Assembly (NCBI GenBank): GCA_016098155.1
Contig: JAAAJB010000392.1
Location: 1 to 33,343, forward strand
Direction: 5' to 3'
Source of the DNA: Actinomortierella ambigua
Lineage: Eukaryota > Mortierellomycota > Mortierellomycetes > Mortierellales > Mortierellaceae
Length of the DNA: 33,343 bases
Under the pieces are notes generated by a model, which saw only the letters and a list, made by a program, of their open reading frames with translations, ran no database searches and was not told where the DNA came from. Shown piece by piece: positions 29,107 through 33,343 of this stretch (positions are counted from its first letter, which is position 1; each line of letters opens with the position of its first letter). The translations under genes were made by a program, and so were the position numbers.

Positions 29107-31319
29107 AGTGTTGGTGATTCAAAGGATCATTTGAGAGGGGATACAAAAAAATCCCAACGGACCAGAGCGTGCGTTTAGTGACTGTCACGCATGGCCACAA
29201 GACACGATCCACGGCAGCGCGTTTTGGACTAGAGTCTCACCTACGCCGGCAGGGGGAGAAGTGCACCACCATGATATTTTTGTGCCCTATGAGTAAACGA
29301 TAGAAGGCAAGCACGCAATTATCGGCTCTGCATCGTGGAGTCGTTGGCGCATCCTACCAAGACGAGAAGAGGGAGTGAGAAGCCGTGTTTGAAGAGGAAG
29401 AAGACAAGAGGGGAATGGAAAAAGATATGCAGCTCCTCTCTCAGCTCAGAGGCAACAACAAGGAAGGGGGTAGAATGGCCATACTGACTGAACCCAGGCG
29501 TGCTGCAGGCTCAAGGAGAGATTTAGACAGACATCGTCGCGTGTCTCCTTGGGCGAAAAAAAAGCACGCCTCTTTGTCCATCCGGTAGTTACAGTGTTGG
29601 GTCCGAGCAGGAGGGAGGACAGATACGACGAATGAGTTTCCTTTGGCCTTTCCTCTCTCATTCAAGATGGAGTTTTTTTTTATCTTCACTAATAGATGCT
29701 GCATGAAGCGAGATAGATACACAGGCTAATTCATTCTCTCTGGTCATACATAGAACCACCATCCACCGGCTTGGTCTTCTATCGCCTAGAGGCCATAAAG
29801 CGTTGGCTCTTTTTCTGTCTAGCTGATGCTGGGTCCCATAGATCCCCGTCCTTCGCCCACCTTATTACGCACCTGGTGGGATGGCTATATGTGTTGGCTG
29901 GCTGTGGTCCCTTTTTGCAATCCATCAGTTAGACATGTCATGCATGTTTCTACAGGTTGCATGGAGCATCTAGAACCAGCAACTGATGGAGAAGGCCTGA
30001 GGTTACCTCTCAATATGGCACATGCAAATCGCACAAGTCCCTGGAAATAGAAAGCGCAAGCACTGTGCAGTACTGTACTCAATAAGGAGTGCTATGCAGA
30101 CCTTCTGCGCCCTTCGGTGATATGGCCCCAGGCTTTGGAAGGGCAGAAGGAGCGAGTAGCATCCTAAACCCCTCCCCCTTTCACCTCTATGCTACTCATC
30201 CCTCGACAGCATCTCCTAAAAGTTGCTGCCTGTCGGATGCGAGAACATGCTCTACACCCAAGCACCTTTCAACGCCCCTTTTGGCATCAGTCCTTCGTCC
30301 CCTTCCCCTAGATCACTCCCTGTGTGTCGCGTATAGTGTATACTTGTACTGAGAGACGAGCTGGAGGGTGATCCCCAACGAATATCTGTTTAAGGAGATC
30401 TCCTCTGTCCTCCCCAGGTTACACAAGACGTTTCTTCTCGTTAGCCACACAACCACGCCCCCCTGGGCACGGCGTACTCTTGCTCTTGCTCTTTTTTTTT
30501 TTTTTTTGTCTTTCGAATGAACCTCCTTGCATCGGGAGTGCCTCTTGTCACTATGTCTTCTCTTTTTGCGTTTCTGCGTGCCTGGATGTGAAGGGGCAGT
30601 GATGAGACAACCTTTTGTTCCCCTTTGCCTCCTCTTTTCTTTGCCCCCCCCCCCATCGCACAATTGGCCTCTTAGTGTCTTCGTGACCAAGGGCCACCCC
30701 AATCACACATAGCCCTCAGCCATGTTTATGTGTTGTGCAATTGAACACCCACCCAAAAAAGCACGACAAAAAACAGATGGTTTACTATGAGAGAGAAAAA
30801 AAGTAACTGCTCTGTGCACACACCCAAACAATGGCTCTTGCAGCTGCCAAAGAAGAAACAGGCCTTCCTGCCTCCTGGTCACCCTCGATTTCTCATTCTT
30901 TTTTAGGTCGGTAGTGCAGCAAGGTGCTCAGAGAGAGAGAAAGAGGGAGACAGCGTCCCAAAAAAAATCCAAGGAGGTGTGATACATTCCTTGTGTTCGA
31001 CAGGCACCATGCGTCTCCCTTTAGGTGTGTTGCAATTGGTCAGAGACAAGGAAAGGTAGGAGCCTTTCGCCCGACAGCCTGCATGGAGTGTGTCTTTTTT
31101 TTTTCGTTGGGCTACCGTGCCGGTGGTATCCTTTCGCTGTGCCTTTTTTTTTTTTACTTGTCTTTCTCTCTGGGAACCAAAGATTGGTTTCTTGGTATAA
31201 AAGACCACCTGGGACCCATCCTTCCCGTTTTCTTCACGCAAAGTCCAATCCCCTCACCCAAACCCTATACTCACCTCCCAACCGCAGCAGGCGCCACTCC
31301 TACACACCTACATCCAACC
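29107..31319. other. 2.2-kb gene-free divergent region
   Basis: No gene is recognised. Short frames are scattered and have homopolymer-driven composition. Features seen are a T run (about 30491-30506), a C run (about 30643-30654), GA-rich patches (29360-29470) and, at the right end, the TATA box and 5' UTR of the secreted-protein gene. The left end should hold the promoter of the STEEP1-like gene. Confidence 0.5.
31196..31203 (+). promoter_or_regulatory. TATA box of the secreted-protein gene
   Basis: TATAAAAG, 117 nt upstream of the ATG at 31320. A CT-rich, G-poor leader follows, as in strongly expressed fungal genes. No other gene in the window shows such a clear TATA element at this distance. 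Confidence 0.65.
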
Positions 31320-32322
31320 ATGAAGTTCTCCACCGTCATCCTCGCCTCCAGCCTTGCTGCTGCCGCCATGGCCTCCACCTCCAACGTTCGCCTTCGCCGC
31401 GACGACCCAGTCTCGGGTCTCCTCGGCGGTCTTGGCGGAAACGCCCTTGGCGGCAACCCCGTCGGCACCGTCCTCGGCGGCAACCCCGTCGGCAACTTGG
31501 TCCCCGTCGGAGGCGCTATCACTCCTGCCACCGATATTGTTAAAACCGACGACCTTACCAAAGCTCTCACGATTACCCAAGAGAAAGGATCTGATGCTGC
31601 TACCGCCCCCGAAGGTGGCCCAGTGACCAAGCGTGGTCTTAACGTCGGTCATGTACTTGACGGCAAGGCCAAGGCCAATATCAAAGCGATTGCCAAGGTC
31701 TACGTTGACGCCACTGCGAAGGTCGTTGTTGACATCAAGGCAAATGTCCTGGCTCACGTTTGTGCTAAACTCGGTCTCGATGTCGAATTGCACGCCGACA
31801 TTGTTGCCAGGGTCAAAGGTAAGAGACCTCGACACTGGCTTGTCAAAGCAAATCGTTGCTTTTTCGTTGTCTATAGAGCATGCACTGAACTAGACCTCTG
31901 ACGAACTAATTTATATTCTTGAACGTTACGATACTATAGCCATCATTGACGCCAAGGTCGATCTTGCCGTGAAGGATCTGTTGAAAGTCAAGATCAACGC
32001 CCATGTTGAGGCTGGTGTCAAGGTTGCTGCCGAGATCACTGCTGATGTCCTTGCCAAGATCGAAGCTGCCATCAAGCTTGATATTATTGCAACAATTGCC
32101 GATATCAACGCCCACATTGTTGCCAAGGTTGTTGCTGATATCGAGGCCAACGTCAAGCTGTGTGCTAAGATCGCTGTTGCCCTCAATGTCAAGGTCGATG
32201 CCATCCTGAAGGTCATTGCCGACATCGATGTCCATGTCAACCTCAAGGTCGAGGCCCTTGTCAACCTTGTCCTCAATATCGTTGCCAAGGTTAACATCCT
32301 CGACAAGGTCGATGTCCAGTAA
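31320..32322 (+). CDS. Secreted Ala/Val/Lys-rich amphipathic protein of unknown function
   Basis: Two exons, 31320-31818 and 31940-32322, with a 121-nt intron in phase 1, give 293 residues. Residues 1-19 are a signal peptide (MKFSTVILASSLAAAAMA). RR at 26-27 and KR at 104-105 are possible Kex2 sites. Residues 34-66 are Gly-rich with two LGGNPVG repeats. From 106 to the end the protein is almost free of aromatic residues, Pro and Gly. It consists of degenerate units such as DIKANVLAHV, DIVARV, KINAHV, DINAHIVAKV, DIEANV and DIDVHVNLKV, with hydrophobic residues mostly four apart, as in long amphipathic helices. It has two cysteines. Codon use is strongly biased to GCC, GTC, AAG and ATC; with the TATA box this suggests high expression. 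I do not recognise the family. A secreted cell-surface, lipid-binding or membrane-active role is only a guess. Confidence 0.85.
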
Positions 32323-32777
32323 AAAGCCCCCCTCCTTACTTCCTAATTTACCTAATTGCGTCTAATAAAAGACTTGTCACATCTGCAACGTGTACACTTG
32401 ATGGAGGAAATTGAGGGGGACACAGCCGAATCGGAAACCAAGTCGCGCTCAGAACGTGTACCGCGCGCGCTTCTACCCCTGAAACAGCTCGTTACAGCTA
32501 TGGAAACCACCCACGTTAAGGTAAGGCTTTGCAGAATACTGAGTGCTCCATTGCTTCTGTAGAACCCACTGTGGTGACAACGCCTACCCAGGTCGCTGCC
32601 GCTGTCGATCATGGTCAAGGTCGCGCAAGAGGCAGAGGTAGTGCAAGGCCATTTAATTCTCACTAGGGGCAGGCCGTCGACCTTGGCCAAAGGATCCAGC
32701 AATGTCGTGATATCGATCAAAGTTGTTACCCGGCTCCATTGGAGCATTGATCTCGGGTACGTGACTCGTCGTGACCC
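32323..32777. other. 3' flank of the secreted-protein gene
   Basis: No gene is recognised. The plus strand has an open frame (32356-32562) with partly coding-like composition but no known domain. This may be the left margin of the transposon relic that follows. Confidence 0.4.
32364..32369 (+). terminator. Polyadenylation signal of the secreted-protein gene
   Basis: AATAAA, 42 nt after the stop at 32320-32322. Confidence 0.6.
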
Positions 32778-33343
32778 ATGGTGTGGGGGATAGAACCAGA
32801 TGGTGTGCGATGTTGTGGTAGTGATAGCCGCTGCAGTAGAGCGAGCACCTCCAGTGCTAACGCTGCCGCCCCTACCCCTCGCGCCGCCTCCGCCTCTTTG
32901 TTTTCGTTAAATTTCGCAACCGGCTCGATTGACACCAACAATCTGATTGAATCTTGGCACAATACTCTCAATAGGCACTTCTTCAGGGACAGGCTGAAAA
33001 GAGGACCCGACCAAGTGATGTGCATTCTCACGTACGGTGCAGTGCCCGAGTTCAAGAAGGACTGTGATCCAGAGCTGGCAAATGTGGGCCGAGCGTCGAC
33101 GACATAAATAACCGCTCGTGGACTGCAGCTGAAAGCTCGGACCCACTTGGAAAGGCGAGTTAGCAAAGGCTGTTCGGAGAAATGCATTATCGCATTTGAC
33201 GATATGAAAGAGTAGAGAGGCGAGAGGTCGGTTGAGTCGTTCCATGGCCCACAGTTTCCACGGTACACCATCAGGGTCACGTATCATTAGGCCAAGAGAG
33301 GCTACATGGTCTCCTGTACCTGCCCTTGGTTCTTTCAGAACAG
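32778..33343 (+). pseudogene. Decayed SWIM-type (MULE-like) transposase, truncated by the window edge
   Basis: The plus strand reads IDTNNLIESWHNTLNRHFF, then RDRLKRGPDQVMCIL and TYGAVPEFKKDC (about 32927-33065). This is typical of the end of the MULE/FAR1-type transposase core, where an NNxxESxHxxLK motif precedes the zinc finger. The frame then stops (TAA near 33105). After several stops and shifts, another plus frame near 33237 reads SFHGPQFPRYTIRV and, past a TAG, GYMVSCTCPWFFQN at the very end. CxC followed by Pro and aromatic residues is the first half of a SWIM zinc finger (CxCx(n)CxH); its second half lies beyond the window. The element is broken by at least three stops, so it is a relic. 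The catalytic DDE part would lie upstream and is not recognisable. Confidence 0.6.

Noticed and set aside
31025..31543. Alternative 172-codon frame overlapping the secreted-protein gene
   Set aside because: Arg/Pro/His-rich shifted reading of the leader and signal-peptide region; the other frame has a signal peptide, TATA box and a phase-consistent intron.

Overview
The window is nuclear DNA of a filamentous fungus. Its genes are split by short GT-AG introns (80-312 nt, plus one of 726 nt), and AATAAA signals follow several stop codons. The intact genes are ordinary eukaryotic ones. A Crinkler (CRN) effector, a Fanzor/TnpB-like relic and a SWIM-type transposase relic point to an early-diverging fungus, most likely Mortierellomycota (Mortierella/Linnemannia/Lobosporangium type). 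That placement is inference from gene content; no rRNA or marker gene is present.

Left part (1-8.0 kb) is accessory DNA. It holds a broken 3' part of an ALDH7 aldehyde dehydrogenase gene (1093-1680, minus), a decayed kinase-like gene (about 2390-3038, plus), one intact three-exon CRN effector gene with a nuclease-like C-terminal domain (5944-4264, minus), the C-terminal zinc-ribbon exon of a Fanzor/TnpB-like protein (6165-6557, plus), and a frameshifted coding relic on the other strand (about 6740-7400).

The core block runs from 8.1 to 29.1 kb. On the plus strand are UBLCP1 (8094-10038, ubiquitin-like-domain CTD phosphatase of the nuclear proteasome), ECD/SGT1 (10181-13606, ecdysoneless family) and PPP4R1 (15041-21203, HEAT-repeat regulatory subunit of protein phosphatase 4, with a very long disordered tail). 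A 34-base assembly gap follows. Next come a mitochondrial branched-chain aminotransferase (23456-21725, minus), mitochondrial release factor 1 (24565-26131, plus), mitochondrial 3-hydroxyacyl-CoA dehydrogenase (27866-26336, minus) and a STEEP1/CXorf56-family protein (29106-28359, minus). Three consecutive genes therefore encode predicted mitochondrial proteins.

Right part (29.1-33.3 kb) has a long gene-free promoter region, then a secreted, alanine/valine/lysine-rich amphipathic protein of unknown function (31320-32322, plus) with a clear TATA box and dibasic Kex2-like sites. A decayed SWIM-type transposase runs off the right edge.

The most unusual elements are the CRN/Fanzor-relic pair facing each other across a short region with a perfect 18-bp palindrome, and the uncharacterised secreted repeat-like protein. 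Exon joins were worked out by hand: reading-frame phase closes exactly in every gene model listed as CDS, but no transcript data were available.
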